The notes below the pieces were generated by a model. It saw only the letters and a list, made by a program, of their open reading frames with translations. It ran no database searches and had not been told where the DNA came from. This document shows positions 35,222-48,200 of a stretch of DNA of 64,000 bases, in pieces (the first letter of the stretch is position 1; every line of letters starts with the position of its first letter). The DNA lies in the NCBI GenBank assembly GCA_965178125.1, contig OZ237771.1:186001-250000 (forward strand). Reading direction: 5' to 3'. The stretch comes from Bilabrum cf. latius (Eukaryota; Bigyra: Bicosoecida; Bigyra; Bicosoecida). The position numbers and the translations under genes are program-made.

Positions 35222-35690
35222 TTCTCCTCCTTGGCCGCCAGTGCTATCGCTATGACAAGACCTTCTGGTCGAGCTGTTTCATGGTGCATATGGTGCAATT
35301 GCTCACACAGGCTGCATTGGGGATGGTCATCTCCTCCTTGGCAGCTAGTGCTGTCGCTATGACAAGACATCCTGGTCGAGCTGTCCAATGGTGCACATGG
35401 TGCAATTGCTCACACAGGCTGCCTTGGGGGTGGTCATCGCCTCCTTGGCAGCTAGTGCTGTCGCTATGACAAGACATCCTGGTCGAGCTGTTTCATGGTG
35501 CATATGGTGCAATTGCTCATACAGGCTGCCTTGGGGGTGGTCATCTCCTCCTTGGCAGCTAGTGCTGTCGCTATGACAAGACCTTCTGGTCGAGCTGTTT
35601 CATGGTGCATATGGTGCAATTGCTCACACAGGCTGCCTTGGGGGTGGTCATCTCCTCCTTGGCGGCTAGTGATGTCGCGGTTGAGCATCG
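35222..35690. repeat. 107-bp tandem repeat array, second block
   Basis: About 4.4 further units of the same 107-bp repeat on the other side of the gag-pol fragment, with period marks at 35289, 35396, 35503 and 35610. The array is therefore split by, or grew on both sides of, the pol fragment. Confidence 0.85.
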
Positions 35691-35708
35691 TAACACAACC
35701 TTAAGTTA

Positions 35709-38700
35709 TCCAATGGACGACTCGCAGCAACCCACCCAGGCTCGCCAAGCTGCCCACAGCAGCAAAGGCGGCCAGTGGCAGGCGCATCAAGGCGCCATCA
35801 CAGACAAAGGCAAGCGGACGTCAAATGGACGACGCGCAGCAACCCACCCAGGCTCGCCAAGCTGCCCACAGCAGCAAAGGCGGCCAGTGGCAGGCGCATC
35901 AAGGCGCCATCACAGACAAAGGCTAGCGGACGTCAAATGGACGACGCGCAGCAACCCACCCAGGCTCGCCAAGCTGCCCACAGCAGCAAAGGCGGCCAGT
36001 GGCAGGCGCATCAAGGCGCCATCACAGACAAAAGCAAGCGGACGTCAAATGGACGACGCGCAGCAACCCACCCAGGCTCGCCAAGCTGCCCACAGCAGCG
36101 AAGGCGTCCAGTGGCAGGCGCATCAAGGCGCCATCACAGACAAAGGCTAGCGGACGTCAAATGGACGACGCGCAGCAACCCACCCAGGCTCGCCAAGCTG
36201 CGCACAGCAGCAAAGGCGTCCAGTGGCAGGCGCATCAAGGCGCCATCACAGACAAAGCAAGCGGACGTCAAATGGACGACGCGCAGCAACCCACCCAGGC
36301 TCGCCAAGCTGCCCACAGCAGCAAAGGCGGCCAGTGGCAGGCACATCAAGGCGTCATCACAGACAAAAGCAAGCGGACGTCAAATGGACGACGCGCAGCA
36401 ACCCACCCAGGCTCGCCAAGCTGCGCACAGCAGCAAAGGCGGCCAGTGGCAGGCGCATCAAGGCGCCATCACAGACAAAGGCAAGCGGACGTCAAATGGA
36501 CGACGCGCAGCAACCCACCCAGGCTCGCCAAGCTGCCCACAGCAGCGAAGGCGTCCAGTGGCAGGCGCATCAAGGCGCCATCACAGACAAAGGCAAGCGG
36601 ACGTCAAATGGACGACGCGCAGCAACCCACCCAGGCTCACCAAGCTGCGCACAGCAGCAAAGGCGGCCAGTGGCAGGCGCAGTCAGGCGCCATCACAGAC
36701 AAAGGCAAGCGGACGTCAAATGGACGACGCGCAGCAACCCACCCAGGCTCGCCAAGCTGCGCACAGCAGCGAAGGCGTCCAGTGGCAGGCGCATCAAGGC
36801 GCCATCACAGACAAAGGCAAGCGGACGTCAAATGGACGACGCGCAGCAACCCACCCAGGCTCGCCAAGCTGCCCACAGCAGCAAGGTGGCCAGTGGCAGG
36901 CGCAGTCAGGCGCCATCACAGACAAAGGCAAGCGGACGTCATATGGACGACGCGCAGCAACCCACCCAGGCTCGCCAAGCTGCGCACAGCAGCAAGGTGG
37001 CCAATGGCAGACGCTTCAAGGAGCCATCACAGACAAAGGCAAGCGGACGTCAAATGGACGACGCGCAGCAACCCACCCAGGCTCGCCAAGCTGCCCACAG
37101 CAGCAAAGGCGGCCAGTGGCAGGCGCAGTCAGGCGCCATCACAGACAAAGGCAAGCGGACGTCAAATGGACGACGCGCAGCAACCCACCCAGGCTCGCCA
37201 AGCTGCGCACAGCAGCGAAGGCGTCCAGTGGCAGGCGCATTCAGGCGCCATCACAGACAAAGGCAAGCGGACGTCAAATGGACGATGCGCAGCAACCCAC
37301 CCAGGCTCGCCAAGCTGCCCACAGCAGCAAAGGTGGCCAGTGGCAGGCGCATCAAGGCGCCATCACAGACAAAGGCAAGCGGACGTCATATGGACGACGC
37401 GCAGCAACCCACCCAGGCTCGCCAAGCTGCGCACAGCAGCAAGGTGGCCAATGGCAGACGCTTCAAGGCGCCATCACAGACAAAGGCAAGCGGACGTCAA
37501 ATGGACGACGCGCAGCAACCCACCCAGGCTCGCCAAGCTGCCCACAGCAGCAAAGGCGGCCAGTGGCAGGCGCATCAAGGCGCCATCATAGACAAAGGCA
37601 AGCGGACGCCAAATGGACGACGCGCAGCAACCCACCCAGGCTCGCCAAGCTGCCCACAGCAGCAAAGGCGGCCAGTGGCAGGCGCATCAAGGCGCCATCA
37701 CAGACAAAGGCAAGCGGACGTCAAATGGACGACGCGCAGCAACCCACCCAGGCTCGCCAAGCTGCCCACAGCAGCAAAGGCGTCCAGTGGCAGGCACAGT
37801 CAGGCGCCATCCCAAACTAAGGCAAGCGGACGTCAAATGGACGACGCGCAGCAACCCACCCAGGCTCGCCAAGCTGCCCACAGCAGCAAAGGCGGCCAGT
37901 GGCAGGCGCATCAAGGCGCCATCAAAGACAAAGGCAAGCGGACGTCAAATGGACGACACGCAGCAACCCACCCAGGCTCGCCAAGCTGCCCACAGCAGCA
38001 AGGCGGCCAGCGGCAGGCGCATCAAGGCGCCATCACAGACAAAGGCAAGCGGACGTCAAATGGACAACGCGCAGCAACCCACCCAGGCTCGCCAAGCTGC
38101 CCACAGCAGCAAAGGCGGCCAGTGGCAGGCGCATCAAGGCGCCATCACAGACAAAGGCAAGCGGACGTCAAATGGACGACGCGCAGCAACCCACCCAGGC
38201 TCGCCAAGCTGCCCACAGCAGCAAAGGTGGCCAGTGGCAGGCGCATCAAGGCGCCATCACAGACAAAGGCAAGCGGACGTCAAATGGACGACGCGCAGCA
38301 ACCCACCCAGGCTCGCCAAGCTGCGCACAGCAGCAAGGTGGCCAGTGGCAGGCGCATCAAGGCGCCATCACAGACAAAGGCAAGCGGACGTCAAGTGGAC
38401 GACGCGCAGCAACCCACCCAGGCTCGCCAAGCTGCCCACAGCAGCAAAGGCGGCCAGTGGCAGGCGCAGTCAGGCGCCATCACAGACAAAAGCAAGCGGA
38501 CGTCAAATGGACGACGCGCAGCAACCCACCCAGGCTCGCCAAGCTGCCCACAGCAGCAAGGCGGCCAGCGGCAGGCGCATCAAGGCGCCATCACAGACAA
38601 AAGCAAGCGGACGTCAAATGGACAACGCGCAGCAACCCACCCAGGCTCGCCAAGCTGCCCACAGCAGCAAGGTGGCCAGTGGCAGGCGCATCAAGGCGCC

Positions 38701-38800
38701 ATCACAGACAAAGGCAAGCGGACGTCAAGTGGACGACGCGCAGCAACCCACCCAGGCTCGCCAAGCTGCCCACAGCAGCAAGGTGGCCAGTGGCAGGCCC
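35709..38800. repeat. 112-bp tandem repeat array, about 27-28 units
   Basis: A highly homogeneous minisatellite; each unit contains CAACCCACCCAGGCTCGCCA. Units differ at a few positions (GGCGCATCAAGG or GGCGCAGTCAGG; CTGCCC or CTGCGC; AAAGGCGG, AAGGTGG or AAAGGCGTCC), giving a higher-order mosaic. Because 112 = 3x37+1 and the unit carries no TAA or TGA in any plus frame, all three plus frames stay open over most of the array, with frames of up to 865 residues (over 1,000 if TAG is Gln). I do not call these genes. Confidence 0.9.
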
Positions 38801-39109
38801 CGTTTGCGACACAATGTTAATGATAATCTTGATTTACGATTCACTAGCGGCCTTGCTATGGTTTATGGGATGCAATACAAGCATAAGTCGAGTTGCGCAG
38901 TGTTGTGCCTTGACGTGCCGTGTGCGTTATGAAGCAGCGCCGGGTGAAATGCACTCGCAGCAGACCTTTGGCAGCAACTATGCAATAAGTGCATATACCA
39001 GCGTGCGTTTGACATGGGTTATGTTTACTTTTTCCTTATAGGGATCAACCTGAGACGAACACATCCCGATTGCCCTTGGAGCCAGCCGATAGGCCTCTCG
39101 AAAACTTTT
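38801..39109. other. Unique segment between the 112-bp array and repeat A1
   Basis: About 300 bp without repeats or a convincing reading frame. On the element's minus strand it lies just inside A1, where an internal promoter or gag start would be expected, but I see no coding signal. Confidence 0.4.
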
Positions 39110-39281
39110 AAAACTTTTGCAAGCTGACTCAGAACTACACTACATTGTAGTACGTGTCTTCTTGAGCACTGCCGAGATCAGTATCTTCGGCGTACCCTCG
39201 GGAAGATGAGTCGGCCTTCACGCAAATCAATCCCAGTTTCTACAGTTCCGGTCTTACTGATTGTAACCCCAGACCTGCTAA
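39110..39281 (-). repeat. Split direct repeat A1 (172 bp)
   Basis: Terminal copy of the repeat at 32989-33160, adjoining host codons of the disrupted receptor. The receptor frame runs into it and stops at TGA 39178-39180 after about 34 element-encoded residues. Confidence 0.85.
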
Positions 39282-42200
39282 TGCCTGGCAGGTCGAATTC
39301 GAACACTGCCAGCTTCGATTGCGACGATGCTTGCCGTTTGCCGCGCTTTGAAGTGCGATGCAAGTTGCCGCCGGCTGCATTGCTCATCGTTGATAGAGCC
39401 TTAAGGCTTATGCGCAGCGCTTGCTTGAGCTCAGGGGCACTGGATGATGAAGCAGTCGAATCGGTTGCAGTTGCGTCCTTGGTGCGCTGCTGCCACTTCA
39501 GTGACGAAGTGGTGAGCAACTCGGCAACACCCTCCAGTCTAGCCATGTTGCGCACTATTGCCACCTCTGGATCTTGCACTAGACGCCTTGAGAATCTCAG
39601 TTGGTCGCGCTGCTCGATCCACAGCGTGCCCACCGCCGCCAGGATGATTCCAAGCGTCATGGCACCGACCGCAATGAATGTCTCGGGGTTCGCCAGCACC
39701 TGCCCCGGCGTGATAGGCCGAGAGCCCACTCTGAACACCTCCCGGTTGGACTGCAGCAGCACCTCCACACGGGATGCAAAGTCCGTCAGGTGAGTGCATC
39801 GACACACCGTGCCTCCCTCCAGCAGAGCCACTGCCTGACACCCGTCCGACCGCCACGTTGCGGTTCTGACGTCCCAGTAGATGCACGCTGCTGCAGTCAG
39901 TGCTTGCTGTGTCTCGAATACCTGCTCGGTTTGGTTGGATGCTAGTGTCTCTCCGCAGGTCTGGGGGAGGTCGAGCACAATCGATGACTCATCCACCCGT
40001 GGGTTGGGGAAGGCAGGCTCGGCTCCGATCTCTCCCGATAATGCCACAACAGTCTCAGTTACGTCCGATCTCGATAGGTCTGCAGGCACGGCGGGGGCTG
40101 GTGCTTTCGGGACGAACAAGCAGACCTCCAATCCACCGGTGGAGAATTCCACTGCAGAACCCGATGCAGCGGCCGAAAGCTTGACCGACACTGTAGATCC
40201 GATGCTGCCGGCGATAGACTGGGTGGACAAAGTGGACGTCCGATTGGCCTCGACGAACGATGACCCGGTCTGGTTTACCTCGGCTCCGACCGTGGCATTC
40301 GAGTCTGTGCCGCCTATCCCGTGCGTGTCTGACAGACCCACACCGCCGGTAGGATGTGGCGACAGCACTCCGGTGGATCGAGTGTTCCATTGCATTGCAG
40401 TGGCGTCCACACCGCCCAGTAGATCGCCGCCATTCGAGCTCTGCAGAAGCCTTGCCACACTCCCTGCCGCCGTACCAGTGCCAGCGTCTATCAGTGCAAC
40501 CCCGAAAGACGCGGCAGCTCCAGACGCAGATGCCCCGCTAGCTGCATTGCCTTGCAGCGCGCCAGCCTCACCGCTGCAATACCGCTGTGCGATTGACAGG
40601 ACAGACGTGCTGGACCCATTCCCAAGCGCCACCAGCCCTAGCACAGTAGCTGAGCCAGCAGTTCCGTTCCCAGCTGCACCGCCACCCAGCACGTCCATTC
40701 GACCTGCCACCATCTCCAGGCCGACTCCATCGCTGCCCTGGCTCCGAAGCACCCTCGGCTCTTCACCGGGTATTGATCCCCGGAGCAGTGCCCTTCCAAG
40801 CAGACCCGATGTGTTGGACACCCGATCGCTCCCCTGAATGCCTGCACCACCGTTCAATGCACTCCCGGCATTCGAAGCCACCCGCAGTGTCTGCAGCAGT
40901 GACGCGGCCGGCCCGTCCTCTAGAGGCTCGTCTGGGTCTCCTTCCAGCAATCGTCTCGACAGAATCAGCTCCGTGGCATTCAGCGCAGCCCCCAGCTGCC
41001 CTGCCGTGGTGGAGTTGGCAGAGCCGAGAGCAGACGAGGTGGTCTCGGCAGCGAGCTGCATGTTCTCGCCCGTGACCTCCACGGTCTCAGCCACGGTTGC
41101 AACCAGCTCCAGAACCTGTTCCCGGATGCGAGTCGCTTGTTCGTCTTGATTGTTGGTGCGGTTCGTTGCTGCCGAGTCCCCTTGGTCGTCGATGGAGTTG
41201 AGCAGACCAGCGGATGCGCCCGCCAGCACCAGGGCCTGGCTTGGCTCACTCGACACTGCGCTGCTGAGTGCCTCGTCCAGTCTATCTGAAGCAGCACTCG
41301 TCACGATGGTAGTGTCCTGCAGCTCCGATTCATCAAGTGCTGGTGCTACCAGGATTCGCGCCGCCGCCATGCCTCGCGCGCCTGAGGGGTCTGTCGCTGT
41401 GACGATCAGGGTCATCGTCACAGGGGGCTTGCCCGCTTCCGTGCTGCCGGCGGGGAGGACGGTGTTGAGCTCGGATTCCAAGCTGGCGCCGCGCAGCGGA
41501 ACCACGCCTTGCTGTGCCAGTGCGGATGCGATCGCCTGTGAGTCGGGGGCAGGAGACCCGGAGCCCGTGTCAGGCACAGTCCCGCGGGTGTCGATGAAGA
41601 AGGCGAATCGGAGCGGGAAATCCGTCGGATCATCCTGCCATCCGTCGGTGGACAGCCGAACAGTGTCAATCAGCGCGCGAGGCTCCGTTCGATTCGAGTC
41701 ACCTGGCAGCTGCATCAGCACATCGCCCGGCCTAGGCGGCTCGTTGACGGTGACTGACACGTCGGCGCTGACCGTGGCACGGCCCGTGGCCAGCACTGCT
41801 TGACTTGCCGATGCCAGGGATACAGAGGCGCGGAACACGTATTGTTCCCCAGGTATCAGCGAACCTTCCCTCAGAACCAGCGACCTTGCGCTCCTAGCAG
41901 TCAGCAGCGCGGACTGCATCCCGGGTGCTGTGGCAGGGGCGCCCAGTCCGATGACGGCTGGGCCGGACACCTGCGTCCACTGCAGCCGCAAGCCGTCATC
42001 AATCAGCCGAGATCGCGCGTTCTGCGGGGCAATTGCATCAATCACCGCGTCTATGACAGTCTTGACAGACGCTGATACCACTACGGAGCCCCCATCTGCA
42101 CCCATCCGAGCCAGCCTGGTCCGCAGTGCGGTTGCCTCGACCGAAGGGAGTCCTGGGAGGGCCACTGTGACGAGTGCAGACGCGGTACCAGATACAACTG

Positions 42201-45200
42201 TGCCTGCCAGCATCGTGGGTGGTGAAGCCTGCAGCAAGCGGCTGGAGATGGACGTGCCGTTGGACGGTGCTTGGGTTGTGCTGTTCCTGCCTGCCGTCAT
42301 GTTGCCGCCGGGTGGCGCGCCATTGAGACTTGTGATTCCGGATGACACATTCACGGACACCGTTAGCACTTGCCCAACGAATGACGCCGTCTGTTGTGGA
42401 CCCACATTGGTGTTGGCAATGGTCGTAAGCTCGCCGCTGCCCGGCACGATGTCAAGGCATGAAGTGCTCGCGGTCCCGCTGCCAGTTCTCGCCGTGCAGG
42501 ACCAGCGATACAGCTGCAGGGGAGCATGCTGGCTATCGTCATACCCGGGATCAATTGAAACCCCAGACTGGTCAAAGTCAGGATCTATGCCGGTTTGGGC
42601 ACCTCGTCCTGCACTTGCCCCTATGCTGAACCCAAGCTCGGCAGACACAGTGCGTGAACCGCCCGTCACACCAAGCCGCAGTTGAGATCGCCTGACTCCC
42701 ACCCCGACGATTCCAAACGACTGCGCCAGCACGGTGTGTAGGCCCGTAAGCATCGGCTCAATGCTCCCATCGGGCTGCCTCAGCACGGGCACCGCCCTGA
42801 CCCCGAACACATAGGCGTGCCCCACCCTGAGCGCAGTGGCTGGGACTCGCAGCTGGGCTCTGCCTGTCCTTGCCATGGACCACGACAGCGATTTAAACCA
42901 CCCCGCATCGGACACATCGTGCTGCATTGCCCCACCGCCCACATCACGGATGGCAAGCGTGCCTTTCTCCCAGTCATAGTCCCCGTATGGTGGACCAGTG
43001 GTGGCCCCAGTGAGCCTGCGACGGAGATATTCACGCCCCATAGTAGACTCCGAATCAACGACGAGCCGTCGATCTAGACCAATGTATTGGCTGTACATAA
43101 GGAAATCCAGCGCGTCTGTACTAGCAACAATACCAGCTCGGGATACCAGGCCGGCTTGGGCTGCCTGCACCAGGCGCTCCGGGCTCAAGCTGAGCTGGAG
43201 GTCTTGCACTGCAGTGAGCTGCACCCACTCGAATCCGATGGCTGCTTGGACGCCACTTGGCAGAACACCGGATGTACCACCGCACAGCCTGGGTCTGGGC
43301 CCGAGCTCAACCGCTTGCGTTCTAGATGCGACGATCGCAGTCCGATTCCCCGGTGTCAGCACGGGCCTTGGTGCCCCCACGATGGTGACCTTGACTGACG
43401 CCACGCGGTCGCTTGTATCATCCCATGACTATTGCACGTTGTTTAAGTCGATTGCCCCGTCCCTGGCCCTGACACGGATCGTCACACCAACCACAGTGCC
43501 CATGGCAGGCAGCGGCACGGTCAGGCCAGTCGGACTCGCAGAGGTCCTAGCGCGTGCATTGTTTGTAATCGCCTTGGAGGCGTGCTGCAGTTGGAACTGA
43601 ACGGTACTTAGCCTAGATCCAGCCGCGTCTTCAGCTATCGCTTCCAGTGCCAGCCGCAGACTGGCTATCGCTTCGTCAAACTCAGCTGACTGTCCAGGCA
43701 CCCCGACAGAGCCGGAGCCATCAAACCCACCCTCGCCTACCGAGCCATCAAAGTCTCCGATCGCTTCCACTAAGATGTCCCACTCAAACCGCAACCCCAC
43801 ACCGCTCCCACCAGATACAATTGCCGACCCAGACGAAGACACATCCAAGCTGGAATCGCAGTAGTCCAGTAGGTAGATCCCGGTCTCCACGGACGCAGCC
43901 ACAACGGCAAGGGAGCCAGGCGCAATGCTTGTAGTTGGTGTGGCTGTTGATGTTGGAGGGGAAGTCATGGATGGAGTTGGCGAGGCTGAGGCAGTGTTTG
44001 TCGGGGTCGGAGTGCTAGTGCTGGATACACTCGACGTGGGCGAGGTGCTGGGACTGCTGGTGATGCTCGGCGTGGGCGAGGTGCTGGGACTGCTGGATAC
44101 ACTCGACGTGGGCGAGGTGCTGGGGCTGCTGGATACACTCGGCGTGGGCGAGGTGCTGGGGCTGCTGGATACACTCGGCGTGGGCGAGGTGCTGGGGCTG
44201 CTGGATACACTCGGCGTGGGCGAGGTGCTGGGGCTGCTGGATACACTCGGCGTGGGCGAGGTGCTGGGACTGCTGGTGATGCTCGGCGTGGGCGAGGTGC
44301 TGGGGCTGCTGGATACACTCGGCGTGGGCGAGGTGCTGGGGCTGCTGGATACACTCGACGTGGGCGAGGTGCTGGGGCTGCTGGATACACTCGGCGTGGG
44401 CGAGGTGCTGGGGCTGCTGGATACACTCGGCGTGGGCGAGGTGCTGGGGCTGCTGGATACACTCGGCGTGGGCGAGGTGCTGGGGCTGCTGGATACACTC
44501 GGCGTGGGCGAGGTGCTGGGGCTGCTGGATACACTCGACGTGGGCGAGGTGCTGGGGCTGCTGGATACACTCGGCGTGGGCGAGGTGCTGGGGCTGCTGG
44601 ATACACTCGGCGTGGGCGAGGTGCTGGGGCTGCTGGATACACTCGGCGTGGGCGAGATGCTGACTGTAGGCGTAGCCGATGGTGAGACAGAAGGGCATGC
44701 TGATGTGATAGGCCCGGCCGGTGGACCCCCAACGGATGCTATGTAGACTGCTCCTGCCTGTGGACCACCTGTTTCGTCTTGGTCGGCGCCGAATATGAGT
44801 TCCACACGACCGTCGCCATCGAGATCATTGATTGAACCTGATACACCCCACATTGTACCTGTGCTCAGCACGCCATTGATGCCTTGCGTGTTGATGTCCA
44901 GCACCGTGACGCCTTGTACGAGATTTACGGTGGTAGGCGAGGTGCAGCTGAGGTAGAAGATGAAGTTCTTGCCTGTGTCCTGACCACCCGTGTCGTCCGA
45001 GGGAGCACCCACAGCGATGTCCGTGATACCATCGCCGTTCATGTCACCAACATTGGCTACCCGAGACCCAAATTCAGACATTGCTTGAATGCTCCCAGCT
45101 GGTACCCCTTCCTGCCCATCCCTGATCACCCTCACGGATCCAGGCATGACAGTCCCGTTGGACTGAATGCCGAAGTAGACAACTGCGTCGCTCCCCCTCG

Positions 45201-48200
45201 CGCCTGCAACCAGGTCAATTGAATGAAGGGGGGATCGGGGCAGGATGGTTGCAATTGAAAACCCAAGGAGCCGCACCTGTGGCTGGATGGAACTCAGGCC
45301 AGTGGACTGGGAGATCTTGGTGGTGGAAGCCACGGTGTCATCACCGTTCATGATGTGGATGAAGATAACACCACCATCTTCGTCACCTCCAGAAGCAGCG
45401 GATGCAGTGACAGCGATATCAGTCATACCATCACCGTCCAAGTCACCGAGGTTACTGGAAGCCTGCCCGTACCTGCCTCCAACTGGCAGTGTACCTGTAG
45501 GAATGCCATTGAGTCCATTATGCAGCACCACCGTGTTGGTGACCGTGCCGCTTGCGTCCAGGCGGAAAATGTAGGCCCTCCCAGTGAGCGACTAGCCGTT
45601 CACATTGAGGAATGGCTGGCCCGCGACCACCCGCGGGTTTGCTCCGTCCTATCCGTTGGGCTGGTCGTAGCGACACAGACCAGACCCGAACTGTGATCCT
45701 GTCCTTGGCCCGTATCCAGACGCATATATATTTCCACCAGAACCCAGGTGGTACTCAGTGTAGCTGTCCACGGTCTTGTCGGCGTTCATCATTAGAATCG
45801 CGAAGGAGCCTGCGCCGGTGCCTCCCCCGCTGGCTTGGAACAGCGTGACGCCCATGTCCTCGACGGAGTCTCCGTTCATGTCTCCGAGTGATACAGCGTG
45901 GCGGCCAAACCAGTCGCCTGACCGCGGAAATCCCACCGGCAGTCCTGTCTGCCCGCTGGTGATCTTGACCATGGATACTACAGCGCCGACTGGTGCAGGC
46001 GAGGGGCTGGGGCTAGCCAACGGCAATGGCCCACGAATGCGAAGCATGCCTACTTCTTCGAACAGTGGCCTCGGCACCGCAATGAACGTGTCGATCATGC
46101 CCAGTGGCTGGTTTACGACCTGGTGATACACAGCAGGTCCCCTCCCAAACTGATGAGATGTAGTGTAGTTGATTGCCACTTGGTCACCCGTCGTAATTGT
46201 CTGATCCAGCGGTGGATGGAGCACTTGCCGAGCGAGAGGTATTTCGATCTCGTCGTGGTTGAGCTCCACAGCGACAAAGAAATGACCCTCACACCCAATG
46301 ATCAGCTCCTTCTACCCATCACCAGTCAGGTCTGCCATCTCAAGTCCCCTGTAGCACTCTCGCCCAGTACTATTGAAGCTATCCTCGATCTCTTCGCCTA
46401 TTATGTCGTTCAATGCCTCGTGCAGGGTGTCAATGCTCAGGCCAGCGGCCCCTCCCAGCTCGGCGAGGAACGGCTGCATCTTAGAAGACTGGTCCATAGC
46501 CGTGAAGGCAAGAAGGACCCGCGTGTCTCCATGCACGGGATCGATCCTCTCGCCCACGGAGGGAGCCATCAGCGATCCGTACCTCATGCCTGCACTTGGA
46601 AGCCCGCGAAGCACTATTTGAGGAGCAACAGCCTCTAAGATAGGAGCAAGAGGGTTCACTTCATAGGCCATAATCGCCCCGTCATCACTGTCAGCTCCCG
46701 GGACACCCACGTACAGCGTGCCCCATCCCTCCCAAAATGCTAGGGCTACCCCGATGTACGCGTTGTCGCGGTCGATGACCAAGCCAGAATTCCGCACAAC
46801 CGATGCACCGTATGATTCAGCAGACTCGACATACAACGGTCCATTTTCCGTTTGCTCACACAACCGCATTACTGTGAACCCACCTGCCCTGGAATAGGCC
46901 TACCCAAAGGACCAGTCCTCCGCCAGCGGTGTGCCCAGAGCGAGATCGGCGCAGTGCATGTGCATGCCGGGGAACCCGGGCCTCTCAACACCGGGCCCCA
47001 GTCCAACCACCACATGCCCAAACATGCTGTTCTCTGGAACGTGGCCGGGGCTGGTAAGTCCAATCGTCACACCGGGTTCGAAGACCTGTGTCGGTCCTGA
47101 AGGCAGGCTCGTGTTGGAATCAATGGGGGTGATGTATACTCGGCTCCTGATGGAGATCGGAGGGCCATTTAATCGGCGAGCAACTTGTTGGCTTGCACTT
47201 AAGACATCATCTGAACTCGGCTGGCCTCGGTCATGCTGTATAGGATCACGGCCGTATTCGGTAAGCCTGCGTACCACACCGCCGGGCCGCTCCAGGAAAT
47301 CAGGGATGCCGATTGGCTCAGGGAAGAAGTCGTTGTCTGCTGGCCCAGAGTCGTCCTCCCAGTGCTCGGTTGCAACCAGTGCTGTCTTGCCCCCGTACCG
47401 GATCACAGCCACAGAGTGCCCAAACTGCTCCTGTGTGGCAGCAGGTCGCATTGCCGTCGACGCGTTCCTAAGAATGGCATGCGCTTCGAGGTTCAGACCC
47501 ATGCTCGACCTAGGCGGGAGCTTGGGCTCAGGGGGAATCAGCTGCAGGAAGGCGATCGACTCTGTGTTAGGATTTGCAACAAATGCAACAACGATGCTGG
47601 TACGATTGGGGTGGGACACCCCTCGCACGACATCCTGGGCGACCATGTGCATTTGTGTTGGGACAATCCCGTTGAGCCCAGGAGATAGGACAGTCAGCTT
47701 GACTGCATCTTTCACCGGTTCAGCCCTCGAGCCGTCGCTCATGTACAGTACGAACAATGCACCCGAGTCTATCCCACCGGCATTTGAGATCGGCGCTGAC
47801 ACGATGGCATCCGCAACACCGTCAAGATTAAGATCTCCAGGCGAGACTATAAATTCGCCAAATGATGAATCAGATTCGATCAAACCGCTTGGTATACCGC
47901 CCTAGCCATCGAGAATGGCGACTGCTTGATCCGGATCAGGTACTAAACCACTACTAGTTATTTGCACGAGCGCCAACCCGTTGATACCATCTAGGTGCAA
48001 GTGGACTAACAGACCAGTGGGCTAATCGTAGCCTTGCAGCGGTATTGCGGCTATTCCGAAACCAAACAAGTTATGGAGTGGTAACCCGGCAATTGATGCA
48101 GAATCGAACCCCTCACCAACAGCCTGGCTCAGGCGGGTGAAGCTCTTGACGGTATCATCGCCAAGCATGAACAGGATGAAGATGGCACCCGATCCAGAGC

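Larger units (their letters stand above)
32281..39281 (-). mobile_element. DIRS-order (PAT/Kangaroo-like) retrotransposon with split direct repeats, degenerate
   Basis: The insertion is precise: the left copy reads GGCA|CGCGAG where this copy holds 7,001 bp, with no target-site duplication. Ends on the plus strand are AAACTGACAT and CCTGCTAA. An internal junction at 33160/33161 joins exactly these two ends. A 153-bp repeat occurs at 32281-32433 and 33161-33313, and a 172-bp repeat at 32989-33160 and 39110-39281. Read on the minus strand the order is A1 (172) - 5.8 kb - B1 (153) A2 (172) - 0.55 kb - B2 (153). This is the split-direct-repeat layout of tyrosine-recombinase retrotransposons, which integrate without target duplication. 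A gag-pol fragment lies on the minus strand in the A1-B1 interval, as expected. No tyrosine recombinase or RNase H was found, so this copy is non-autonomous or decayed. The alternative is two tandem elements sharing both ends. Confidence 0.7.

Noticed and set aside
35709-38800. CRISPR-like array
   Set aside because: Units are 112 bp, directly adjacent, with no variable spacers, and the context is eukaryotic.
36223-38820. 865-residue open frame in the 112-bp array
   Set aside because: All three plus frames are open because the unit lacks stops and is not a multiple of three; there is no domain, no signal peptide and no conserved frame.
32281-39281. Helitron insertion
   Set aside because: The host site is CG/TG rather than A/T, no Rep/helicase is seen, and internal split repeats fit a DIRS-type element better.
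32281-39281. Insertion as a giant spliced intron
   Set aside because: The ends AAACTGAC and CCTGCTAA (or their complements) are not GT-AG borders in the gene's orientation.
43925-44746. 273-residue plus-strand frame (VGEVLGLLDTLG repeats)
   Set aside because: Antisense shadow of the Ser/Thr/Pro stalk repeat of the receptor gene.
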